The notes under the pieces were generated by a model. The model saw nothing but the letters and a program-made list of their open reading frames with translations, ran no database searches and was not told the DNA's origin. From CAZHRC01 sp964533865 (lineage in GTDB: Bacteria > Bacillota > Clostridia > Tissierellales > Peptoniphilaceae), in NCBI GenBank assembly GCA_964533865.1, contig CAZHRC010000034.1:1-10951 (forward strand): a stretch of 10,951 nt of DNA, read 5' to 3'. Of this stretch, positions 1 through 5,850 are shown one piece after another; the first letter of the stretch is position 1, and each line of letters begins with the position of its first letter. The translations under genes were made by a program, and so were the position numbers.

Positions 1-167
1 CTCCATCTCCGAGGGAGCTGTCTGCGCAGCAGACTGAGGGAGGGTTTTGACTTTATCTCTTGACCTTAATCCCTTGACCTTCACGTGCGTAGCACACTTC
101 ACATGCCCGAAATGCACACTTCACGTGCCACAGGCACTCTTCACGTGGCACGTCCTTCGCCACTCTT
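1..167 (-). repeat. Composite palindromic repeat, copy 1 (cut by window start)
   Basis: Read on the minus strand, this non-coding stretch holds three modules. First (about 167 down to 79) is a chain of hairpins joined by GTGAAG: a GTGGC/GCCAC hairpin with a 9-base loop, then GTGCC-TGT-GGCAC, a decayed 6-bp hairpin around TTC, and GTGC-TAC-GCAC. Second (about 86 to 47) is a short tandem array of GGTCAAGG-like units. Third (44 to 1) is GTCTGC-TGC-GCAGAC (34-20) bracketed by CTCCCTC on both sides (42-36 and 17-11). The same modules recur in the same order at 2855-3090, and the first two at 10885-10951. The element begins two bases beyond the rnhA stop codon, so it would form the 3' end of that transcript. 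No reading frame here looks like a protein gene. Its far end may lie outside the window. Confidence 0.85.
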
Positions 168-168
168 C

Positions 169-774
169 CTACCCTCCTATGCCCACCGCTTCTTTTGCCA
201 GTTTATCGGCTTCGTCGTTGTAGAGGTCGTTGGAGTGGGCTTTGACTTTGACAAAGACGACTTCGACTTTGTCTTTTAGGCTTTCGTAGTGGGCTTTGTA
301 GTTTTGGGTCATGGGGTAGTTGGTTTTCCATTCGCCTTTTGCCCAGTGAGAGATGCCCGCGTAGTCGTGATGGATGTAAAGTTTGGTTTTTTCGTCTTGG
401 ACGGCTTTGTCCATGGCAAATATGGCGCCGTGGATTTCTCCTGCGACGTTTCTGTGGGCGCGCTCGTCGTTGTCCAATGCGCCGTTATAGACTTTTTTGC
501 CTTCTGCGGTGAAACTGACGACGCCGTAGCCAAAGACGCCGGTCTTTTCGTTGAAGCTTCCGTCCACGTAGCAGACCATTTCTTCTGGGCCTAGGGCGTC
601 AAATTCCACGTTGTCGCCAAAGGGCAATGATGCTTTGATAAATTCCCTTGCTTGGTCGATTGTGGGGAATTTTTTGTATTCTGCGCCTTTATAACCGATG
701 ACTTGGAGGCGACATTCCTCCCAGGTGTTGTAGATGCCAGGTGTTTTTCCTTTGCGCACTGCATAATAGTTCAT
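169..774 (-). CDS. rnhA: Ribonuclease H with N-terminal RNA:DNA hybrid-binding domain
   Basis: A 201-residue protein that should cut the RNA strand of RNA:DNA hybrids, clearing primers and R-loops in the cytoplasm. Residues 3-47 match the hybrid-binding (viroplasmin-like, RHBD) domain, with YAVRKGKTPGIYNTWEEC at 4-21. The catalytic RNase H fold follows from about residue 66. The four acidic metal ligands are visible: D71 in YVDGSF, E113 in VAGEIHGA, D137 in HHDYAGI and D190 in NDEADKLAKEA. H180 in VKAHSND fits the flexible-loop histidine. The domain order is that of eukaryotic-type RNase H1, which is also found in many Firmicutes. The ATG is preceded by AAGGGGG at 6 bases, overlapping the stop of pgpA, so it is the last gene of the amylase-pgpA-rnhA unit. 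The protein ends in GIGG, two bases before a repeat element. The family assignment is firm; which cellular RNase H role it fills is inferred. Confidence 0.93.
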   Translation of the reverse strand: MNYYAVRKGKTPGIYNTWEECRLQVIGYKGAEYKKFPTIDQAREFIKASLPFGDNVEFDALGPEEMVCYVDGSFNEKTGVFGYGVVSFTAEGKKVYNGALDNDERAHRNVAGEIHGAIFAMDKAVQDEKTKLYIHHDYAGISHWAKGEWKTNYPMTQNYKAHYESLKDKVEVVFVKVKAHSNDLYNDEADKLAKEAVGIGG

Positions 775-785
775 GGTTTTCCCCC

Positions 786-1292
786 TTAATGTCTGGAATG
801 AGCGATGCGACTAGCGGCGGCGGCTGCCAGCGCGGCGACGATGTCATCTAAAAAGGTGTTGACGCTGTCGTTTTTGCTCTCGTCCAGTTCTTTGATGATG
901 CCAATTTTCTCTTTGTCTAAGTAGCCGTAGTTGGTCAGCCCGATGGAGCCGTAGATGTTGACGATGGAAAGGGGTAGGATTTCGTCTATGCCAAATAGCC
1001 CTTCATCTGATTTGATGATGGAGAGTATCGGGTCGGGGAGCTCGTCCTTTTCGGCAACTTTATCTAATGCGATACCGGTGAGCACGGCGTGGACCACTTC
1101 TCGTTTTTTTAGTACGGATTCGACGCTGTCGAGACACAACTCAAAGTCGAGATTGGGGTGGTATTTGCGCTGCAATTCCATGACGATTTTGGCGATGTCT
1201 GCCAGGTCAACCCCTCTTTCCTCTAAGGCGTCTTTTGCCGCTTTTGTCAATTCTTCCATGGTGTACTGATATTGTTGTTTTCGATTGTTCAT
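786..1292 (-). CDS. PgpA/YutG-family phosphatidylglycerophosphatase A-like protein
   Basis: A 168-residue protein recognised as the Bacillus YutG branch of the PgpA family. PgpA proper dephosphorylates phosphatidylglycerol phosphate to phosphatidylglycerol. Family landmarks are the N-terminal ALEERGVDLADIAKIV (22-37), KYHPNL (43-48), the central KREVVHAVLTGIALD (63-77), DEGLFGIDE (96-104), IVNIYGSIGLTNYGYLD (110-126) and the acidic TFLDDIVAA motif (146-154) expected at the metal site. No strong membrane span is visible, unlike E. coli PgpA, so the lipid substrate is less certain for this branch. The chosen ATG has GAGAGGA six bases upstream and lies two bases after the amylase stop codon. A longer in-frame extension of ten residues (to 1322) would overlap the amylase and lacks such a site. 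Translation is probably coupled to both neighbours. Family confidence is high; the exact substrate is open. Confidence 0.85.
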   Translation of the reverse strand: MNNRKQQYQYTMEELTKAAKDALEERGVDLADIAKIVMELQRKYHPNLDFELCLDSVESVLKKREVVHAVLTGIALDKVAEKDELPDPILSIIKSDEGLFGIDEILPLSIVNIYGSIGLTNYGYLDKEKIGIIKELDESKNDSVNTFLDDIVAALAAAAASRIAHSRH

Positions 1293-1294
1293 GT

Positions 1295-2749
1295 CTATTC
1301 CTCTCGTTTTTCTGACCAACAAGTGATGGTGCCTGGCCCTACGGTAAAGTGACCGTCGCCGTTTTCATCGATCAGGATTTCATCTGTATTTTTTTGTGTT
1401 AAATCGATATAAATTTTTCCCGCTTGGTCGCTTCCCACGTTCATGGTGAGGGTGTTTACATCCCCTGTTGAGATCACCACCGCTAAGGAGCCTGGGTGAT
1501 CGTGGTCACCTTTTCGCACCCAACCGATGAGCTGAGGATCGGCCATATAGTCCACTTGTTCTCCGTAGGCGTAGTTTTGGCGTATCCAAAGGAGGTTTTC
1601 GATGGTCTCTTGGTTGCCTTCGATGGGGTGTTCTCCACCGATGCCGTAGTAATCCCCTGCAAATACACAAGGATAGCCGTCTTTGCGCAGAAGGATAAGC
1701 CCGTAGGCGATGGGTTTGAACCAGGGTTGGACAAAGGACTCTAGGGATTGATTGGGTTGGGAGTCGTGATTGTCCACGAAGGTGACGCTAAGCGCCGGGT
1801 GTTCTTGAACGACGGTATGGTCAAATATTTTGCGCATATCGTAGTTTTTTCCATCGAGGGAAGCACGTTGCAGGCGAAAATGGAGCGGTACGTCAAAAAG
1901 GTGGACGTTGTAATCGGTGTCGTCGAGATAACTGTCCATTTTTTTGTCGTCGCTTGCCCAGTACTCACCGATGAAGAAAAAGTCCCTACCGTATTTGTCT
2001 TTTAAGTACTCGCTCAAACCGTTGATGAACCCGTCATCGATGTGTTTTAGAGCATCGTAGCGCAAGCCGTCGAGTTGTAGGGTGTCGATGAGCCATTCCA
2101 CGTAATGGTAAAGCTCTTTTTGTACGTCGGGATGGGCGTGGTCGATGTCGGCAAACATGAGGTAATCAAAGTTCCCCTTTTCATCGGAAACCCCTTCACT
2201 CCACTCTTTGAAGTCGCCGATAATTTTGTAAATTGCGCTTTCTTTGGTGATGTCGTCGTAATCGACGGCGGTGAAGTGGTAGTAGTGCCACTTGAACTCG
2301 GAATAGTTTCCCTTTCTCCCGGGAAAGGTAAATCCCGTCCACCCTTTGATGTCTCTTGGTTCGTCGATTTCTTCGTTTCGGTTGTCGGGGTTGACTTTTA
2401 CGGCTTTAAATAATTCTTTTTTGTCGGCGCTACCTTTGTGGTTGAGCACGACGTCAGCGTAGACTTCGATGTTGTTGTCTTTTAAGGCTTTAATACAGCG
2501 TGTGAGCTCGTCTTTGGTGCCATACTTGGTGCGCACGGTGCCTTTTTGATCGAACTCTCCTAGGTCGAAGTAATCGTAGGAGCCATAACCCACATCATAG
2601 ACAGAGGTGCCTTTTGACGCTGGGGGCATCCATATGCCGGTGATACCTATCGCCGCTAGATGGGCAGCGTCTTTCGCTAAATGATTATAAAATTGACCGT
2701 CGTCTAAACTGTGCCATTCGAAGGATTGGAACATCACACCGTTTCTCAT
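1295..2749 (-). CDS. Cytoplasmic alpha-amylase, GH13 subfamily 5 type
   Basis: A 484-residue glycoside hydrolase that should cleave alpha-1,4 bonds in maltodextrins or glycogen. There is no signal peptide: the protein opens directly with NGVMFQSFEWH, the first strand of the TIM barrel typical of AmyS-like enzymes, so it acts inside the cell unless exported by another route. Conserved GH13 regions are in order: DVVLNHK (99-105), GLRYDALKHI with nucleophile D232, FIGEYW with acid/base E262, and FVDNHDSQP with D329. Domain B lies at about 105-205, and an all-beta domain C ends the protein (about 395-484). The length matches the family. The ATG has GGGAG eight bases upstream. It is the first gene of a unit with pgpA and rnhA, and no convincing promoter was found in its leader. 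Glucose units released here would feed Pgi, encoded nearby in another operon. Confidence 0.93.
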   Translation of the reverse strand: MRNGVMFQSFEWHSLDDGQFYNHLAKDAAHLAAIGITGIWMPPASKGTSVYDVGYGSYDYFDLGEFDQKGTVRTKYGTKDELTRCIKALKDNNIEVYADVVLNHKGSADKKELFKAVKVNPDNRNEEIDEPRDIKGWTGFTFPGRKGNYSEFKWHYYHFTAVDYDDITKESAIYKIIGDFKEWSEGVSDEKGNFDYLMFADIDHAHPDVQKELYHYVEWLIDTLQLDGLRYDALKHIDDGFINGLSEYLKDKYGRDFFFIGEYWASDDKKMDSYLDDTDYNVHLFDVPLHFRLQRASLDGKNYDMRKIFDHTVVQEHPALSVTFVDNHDSQPNQSLESFVQPWFKPIAYGLILLRKDGYPCVFAGDYYGIGGEHPIEGNQETIENLLWIRQNYAYGEQVDYMADPQLIGWVRKGDHDHPGSLAVVISTGDVNTLTMNVGSDQAGKIYIDLTQKNTDEILIDENGDGHFTVGPGTITCWSEKREE

Positions 2750-2854
2750 TTTGGTTTCTCCCGTCTTTGGTTTGGGGTTTGGGGTTTTGCGTGTCTATGT
2801 ATTGATACCCAAGAAAAGAGATTTGGATTGATGAATCGTGAAGGGGGGTTATTA
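2750..2854 (-). other. Amylase leader region with G-rich tract on the plus strand
   Basis: The stretch between the amylase start and repeat copy 2 is non-coding. It contains the amylase ribosome binding site (GGGAG) and, on the plus strand at 2766-2789, tandem TTTGG/TTTGGGG units, so the amylase leader RNA would be rich in CCCC runs. I saw no sigma-A promoter with both boxes well matched, no catabolite-responsive element matching the TGNAANCGNNNNCA pattern, and no riboswitch fold that I recognise. A 5-base TATTA at 2850-2854 borders the repeat. Confidence 0.5.
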
Positions 2855-2856
2855 GT

Positions 2857-2961
2857 GTGGCGGAGGACGTGCCACGTGAAGTGTGCCTTCGGCACGTGAA
2901 GTATGCCCTTCGGGCATGTGAAGTGTGCTGCGCACGTGAAGTGTGCCTGCGGCACGTGAAG
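2857..2961 (+). repeat. Hairpin chain (module A) of repeat copy 2
   Basis: The GTGAAG joints start at 2876, 2896, 2918, 2936 and 2956, so unit lengths are 20, 22, 18 and 20 bases. Each step of two bases matches one base pair gained or lost in the stem, while the loop stays at three bases (TTC or TGC). A second pairing is possible, because GGCAC of one unit can pair with GTGCC of the next across GTGAAGT. Confidence 0.85.
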
Positions 2962-3027
2962 GTCAAGGGATTAAGGGCAAGGGCGTTAAGGTCAAGAGCG
3001 TAAAGGTCAAGGGCAAAAGATAAGGTC

Positions 3028-3076
3028 AAAACCCTCCCTCAGTCTGCAGCGCAGACAGCTCCCTCGGGGATGGAGC
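3028..3076 (+). repeat. GTCTGC/GCAGAC palindrome with flanking CTCCCTC (module C)
   Basis: A perfect 6-bp inverted repeat with a 3-base loop (3042-3056) is bracketed by direct CTCCCTC repeats (3034-3040 and 3059-3065). A second hairpin, GCTCC/GGAGC (3058-3062 with 3072-3076), follows. Copy 1 has the same structure at 1-44 on the opposite strand. It resembles a palindromic element I recall from intergenic regions of other Clostridia; that recollection is unverified. Confidence 0.7.
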
Positions 3077-3117
3077 CAAGGTCAAGGACGTATTATCTAA
3101 AGGTGGCCTCTATAGAC

Positions 3118-3148
3118 AAAAACCATCCTTTGTATAAGGATGGTTTTT
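3118..3148 (-). terminator. Bidirectional intrinsic terminator behind deoC
   Basis: A perfect 13-bp inverted repeat (3118-3130 with 3136-3148) around a 5-base loop has AAAAACC at one end and GGTTTTT at the other. A GC-containing stem is therefore followed by a T run in both directions. It starts four bases past the deoC stop codon and should end the phosphatase-pgi-deoD-deoC transcript. It would also stop plus-strand transcription coming through repeat copy 2. Confidence 0.9.
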
Positions 3149-3152
3149 AACG

Positions 3153-3806
3153 TTAGTTTTCTGCTCTTTCTTCTTCGACAAATGCCACGCCGCCGCTTGC
3201 ACCTATGCGGCTGGCGCCTGCTGCGATCATGGCTTTTGCACTCGCTAGGGTGCGGATGGCGCCGCTGGCTTTGACTTTGCACGCCTCACCTACGGTTTGG
3301 GCCATGAGGCGGACGTCGTGTTCTGTTGCCCCTCCTGTGCTAAAGCCGGTTGAGGTTTTGACGTAGTCGGCGGCTGCCTGGACGGCTAGTTTGCAGGCGC
3401 GGACTTTTTGCTCGTCGTTGAGCAAGCAGGTTTCGATGATCACTTTGAGCACGGCGCCTGTTGTCGCCTCTCTCACTTTTTGGATGTCTTCTAAGACGAG
3501 TTCGTCGTTCCCGTCGAGAAGGGCACCGATGTTGATGACCATGTCGATTTCATCTGCTCCGTTTTCCACAGCTTCTTTTGCCTCCCAGGCTTTTGCCTTT
3601 GGGGTCATGGCGCCGAGTGGAAATCCTACGACGGCTGTGGTTTTGACTTCTGTCCCCTTTAGATTTTCTACTACTTTTGGTACGTAATAGCCATTGACGC
3701 ATACGGAATAGAAGTTGTAGTCGATGGCTTCGCGACACAGGGTGTCTATTTTATCTTCGGTGGCGTTTGCCGCCAATAGGGTGTGGTCGATGTAGGTTTC
3801 GATCAA
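3153..3806 (-). CDS. deoC: Deoxyribose-phosphate aldolase
   Basis: A 217-residue class I aldolase that splits 2-deoxyribose 5-phosphate into glyceraldehyde 3-phosphate and acetaldehyde, the last step of deoxynucleoside catabolism. Visible landmarks are IDHTLL (6-11), GFPLG (61-65), the acidic ADEIDMVINIG with D88, the Schiff-base lysine K150 in YVKTSTGFSTGGAT, and the helper lysine K179 in VKASGAIRT. The length fits the Bacillus enzyme (about 220). The start is taken as TTG at 3806-3804: GGAGG sits 7 bases upstream, the protein then begins LIETYIDHTLL as the family does, and the TTG overlaps the deoD stop by two bases (TTGA). Reading back to the ATG at 3998 would add 64 residues that overlap deoD out of frame and look like shadow sequence. 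It is the last gene before the terminator and almost certainly translationally coupled to deoD. Confidence 0.95.
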   Translation of the reverse strand: MIETYIDHTLLAANATEDKIDTLCREAIDYNFYSVCVNGYYVPKVVENLKGTEVKTTAVVGFPLGAMTPKAKAWEAKEAVENGADEIDMVINIGALLDGNDELVLEDIQKVREATTGAVLKVIIETCLLNDEQKVRACKLAVQAAADYVKTSTGFSTGGATEHDVRLMAQTVGEACKVKASGAIRTLASAKAMIAAGASRIGASGGVAFVEEERAEN

Positions 3807-4507
3807 AGGGCTACCTCCAGTGCGATTTCCACCATGCGGTTGAATCCGGTTTCTCGCTCTTCCGGTGTAATGGCGGTGTGTTCTACGATGGAGTCTGATA
3901 CGGTGAGTATGGTCAATGCCTTTACTTTTCCGTATTTTGCATTGCAGTACAAGGCGTAGGTTTCCATTTCCGCTGCGGCGATGCCCATGTCTACCCATGG
4001 CAGGTGAGCTTTGGGGTCAGCGTGATAGAAGAACTCTGAGGTGAGGACGTCTTCTACTCTGACGGGGATGTCTTTTCCCCGGGCAATGGCGACGGCTTTT
4101 TCCAAGAGATCGTAGGAACAGGTCGCCGAGTAGGTACCGGGCAGGTTGTGCTGGGTGGCGTAGCTCGTATCTGTGGATGCGCCGAGGACCAGAACGATGT
4201 CGAACAGGTTCATGGTTTTATCGTAGGTGCCACAGCTTCCGATGCGGATCAGGTTTTTGACGCCAAATTGGTGGATGAGCTCGTGGGAGTAGATGCCCAT
4301 GGACGAGGTACCCATGCCCGTACCCATTACGGATACGGGTATGCCTTTGTAGGTGCCGGTATAGCCGAGCATGTTGCGCACGGTGTTAAAACACACGGGG
4401 TTGTCTAGAAAATGGTCTGCGATGTATTTTGCACGCAAAGGGTCCCCCGGCAACAACACGGTGGACGCGATGTCGCCAGGGTTAGCTTGGATGTGAGGTG
4501 TGGTCAT
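3803..4507 (-). CDS. deoD: Purine-nucleoside phosphorylase, DeoD (hexameric) type
   Basis: A 234-residue phosphorylase that splits purine (deoxy)nucleosides with phosphate into base and (deoxy)ribose 1-phosphate. It aligns by eye with E. coli DeoD along its whole length: TPHIQANPGDIA at 3-14, GDPLRAKYIA (21-30) with a phosphate-binding arginine, GTYKG and MGTGMGTSSMGIYSHEL (51-77), RIGSCG with R88 and S91, AAEMETYALY with the ribose-binding glutamates (180, 182), and TVSDSI with the base-protonating D205. The ATG at 4507 gives the family's N terminus; an upstream TTG at 4528 would only extend into pgi. A single base separates it from the pgi stop (TAACATG), and a weak GGGG serves as ribosome site, so reinitiation after pgi is likely. 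With deoC it forms a nucleoside-sugar salvage pair. No phosphopentomutase gene (deoB) is in view, although that step is needed between the two. Confidence 0.95.
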   Translation of the reverse strand: MTTPHIQANPGDIASTVLLPGDPLRAKYIADHFLDNPVCFNTVRNMLGYTGTYKGIPVSVMGTGMGTSSMGIYSHELIHQFGVKNLIRIGSCGTYDKTMNLFDIVLVLGASTDTSYATQHNLPGTYSATCSYDLLEKAVAIARGKDIPVRVEDVLTSEFFYHADPKAHLPWVDMGIAAAEMETYALYCNAKYGKVKALTILTVSDSIVEHTAITPEERETGFNRMVEIALEVAL

Positions 4508-4508
4508 G

Positions 4509-5795
4509 TTAATACCCCGGTTTTCCAAGGAGTTGGAACATGTTCTTTTTGTATTCTTCGACCCCTGGTTGGTTAAAGGGGTTAACGCCTAGCATGTAAC
4601 CCGATACGCCACATGCCAATTCAAAGAAGTACATGAGATAGCCTAGGCTGTACTCGTCGATTTTTGGAATGGTGATGCCGATGTTTGGCACTTTTCCGGT
4701 GACGTGGGCTTTTAAGGTGCCTTCTGCCGCTTTTTTGTTGACGTAGTCGACGGTTTTTCCCGCCAGGTAGTTGAGCCCGTCGAGGTCTTGGTCGTCGGCT
4801 TCGATGGTCAGGTCGTAGTTTGGCGTTTCGACTTTAACTACGGTTTCCATCAGATTGCGTTCGCCATCTTGGATGATTTGTCCCAGTGAATGGAGGTCGG
4901 TGGTGAAGTTTGCCGATCCTGGGTAGATGCCTTTGCCGTCTTTGCCTTCGGATTCGCCGTAGAGTTGTTTCCACCATTCCGACAAGGTAGCGAGTTTGGG
5001 TTCGTAGTTGACGAGAAGCTCGATGGCTTTGCCTTCGCGGTAGAGGCTGTTTCGAGTCGCTGCGTATTGGAGTGCGGCGTTGGTTTTGAAGTCTTCTTTG
5101 GTGAAGGCTTCCACCCCTGCCCGCGCTCCTGCCATGAGCTGGTCTATATCGTAGCCTGCACAAGCGATGGGTAGAAGGCCTACCGCTGTGAGGAAGGAAT
5201 AGCGGCCGCCGACGTCGTCTGGCACGACGAAGGTTTCGTAACCCACTTGGTTAGCTAAGGTCTTCAATGCGCCACGAGCTTTGTCTGTGGTGACATATAT
5301 GCGCTCAACGCACTCTTTCGGCGAATATTTGGATTCTAATAATGCCTTGACCAATCGAAATGCGATGGCTGGTTCGGTGGTGGTACCGGATTTGGAGATG
5401 ACGTTGATGACGAAATCTTTGGTTTTTAGGTATTCTAAGGTTTCATAGAGCTCAGAGGACGAGAGATGGTTGCCGGCATAAACGATTTCTATGGCATCAT
5501 CTGATGGAAAGGTTGGGGTCAATGCGTCGACGACGGCTTTTGTGCCGAGATAGGATCCGCCAATGCCGATACAAACAAAAACTTCTGCTTGTTTTTTGAC
5601 TTTTGCCGCCGCTTTTTTGATGCGTTCAAATTCTTCGACGTCGTAGTCGACGGGAAGGTTGACCCATCCGATGTAATCATTACCCGCTCCTGTCCCGTCT
5701 TTTAGGGTTTTGAGTGCAGCTAGAGTTTCTTGTTTCAAAGCTTCGACTTTTTCCGGGGTTTGTGCGTAGGTTAAATCCAATGTGAGTTGATCCAT
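4509..5795 (-). CDS. pgi: Glucose-6-phosphate isomerase
   Basis: A 428-residue enzyme that interconverts glucose 6-phosphate and fructose 6-phosphate at the top of glycolysis. It matches the short Firmicute-type Pgi throughout: TGAGNDYIGWVNLP (35-48), the sugar-phosphate loops GIGGSYLG (77-84) and SKSGTTTEPAIAF (134-146), VPDDVGGRYSFLTAVGLLP (191-209), catalytic E281 in GESEGK, H302 in DLHSLGQ, and the signature FFELACGVSGYMLGVNPFNQPGVE (390-413) leading to lysine K416. It is about 20 residues shorter than the B. subtilis enzyme. The N terminus is slightly shorter, and the protein stops at GKPGY, where the Bacillus enzyme has a short extra helix. All catalytic residues are kept. The ATG at 5795 follows AGGAGGG by 5 bases, which decides against the 14-residue longer reading. 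It lies 55 bases behind the phosphatase gene and one base ahead of deoD. Confidence 0.96.
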   Translation of the reverse strand: MDQLTLDLTYAQTPEKVEALKQETLAALKTLKDGTGAGNDYIGWVNLPVDYDVEEFERIKKAAAKVKKQAEVFVCIGIGGSYLGTKAVVDALTPTFPSDDAIEIVYAGNHLSSSELYETLEYLKTKDFVINVISKSGTTTEPAIAFRLVKALLESKYSPKECVERIYVTTDKARGALKTLANQVGYETFVVPDDVGGRYSFLTAVGLLPIACAGYDIDQLMAGARAGVEAFTKEDFKTNAALQYAATRNSLYREGKAIELLVNYEPKLATLSEWWKQLYGESEGKDGKGIYPGSANFTTDLHSLGQIIQDGERNLMETVVKVETPNYDLTIEADDQDLDGLNYLAGKTVDYVNKKAAEGTLKAHVTGKVPNIGITIPKIDEYSLGYLMYFFELACGVSGYMLGVNPFNQPGVEEYKKNMFQLLGKPGY

Positions 5796-5850
5796 GTTTT
5801 CCCTCCTAGAATAATGTGTAGTACAAGGTTTTCCCACTATCTACCCGCTT

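Larger units (their letters stand above)
2855..3090 (+). repeat. Composite palindromic repeat, copy 2 (complete)
   Basis: This is the longest copy, read on the plus strand. Module A (2857-2961) has five hairpins: GTGGC/GCCAC with a 9-base loop (2857-2875), GTGCC-TTC-GGCAC (2883-2895), ATGCCC-TTC-GGGCAT (2903-2917), GTGC-TGC-GCAC (2925-2935) and GTGCC-TGC-GGCAC (2943-2955), each followed by GTGAAG. Module B (2961-3027) has about five tandem GGTCAAGG-like units. Module C (3028-3076) has GTCTGC-AGC-GCAGAC (3042-3056) and GCTCC/GGAGC (3058-3076). A further AAGGTCAAGGACG follows. The 24 bases at 2953-2976 recur unchanged in copy 1 (complement of 64-87) and copy 3 (10907-10930). It lies between two minus-strand transcription units, upstream of amylase and past the deoC terminator, so unlike the other copies it is not behind a gene on its own strand. 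The flanking 5-mers TATTA at 2850-2854 and 3091-3095 match. Confidence 0.88.

Noticed and set aside
289..594. Plus-strand open frame opposite rnhA
   Set aside because: It is the complement of a gene with clear catalytic motifs; no ribosome site and no recognisable domain.
2750..2854. Riboswitch or catabolite-responsive element ahead of amylase
   Set aside because: No recognisable aptamer fold and no match to the cre pattern could be found by eye.
2883..2955. Series of intrinsic terminators
   Set aside because: The stems are short and are followed by GTGAAG, not by a T run. Only the stem at 3118-3148 has the terminator form.
2685..3029. Open frames across repeat copy 2 (both strands)
   Set aside because: The repetitive peptides (TSRAQHTSHARRAYFT type) arise from the hairpin units, with no start site and no family resemblance.
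2855..3030. CRISPR-like array
   Set aside because: The joints are only six to nine bases, the spacing is 18-22, and the intervals are related palindromes rather than unique spacers. No cas genes are present.
3807..3998. N-terminal extension of deoC to an upstream ATG
   Set aside because: It overlaps deoD out of frame, gives arginine/histidine-rich shadow sequence, and the TTG at 3806 has a better ribosome site and family fit.
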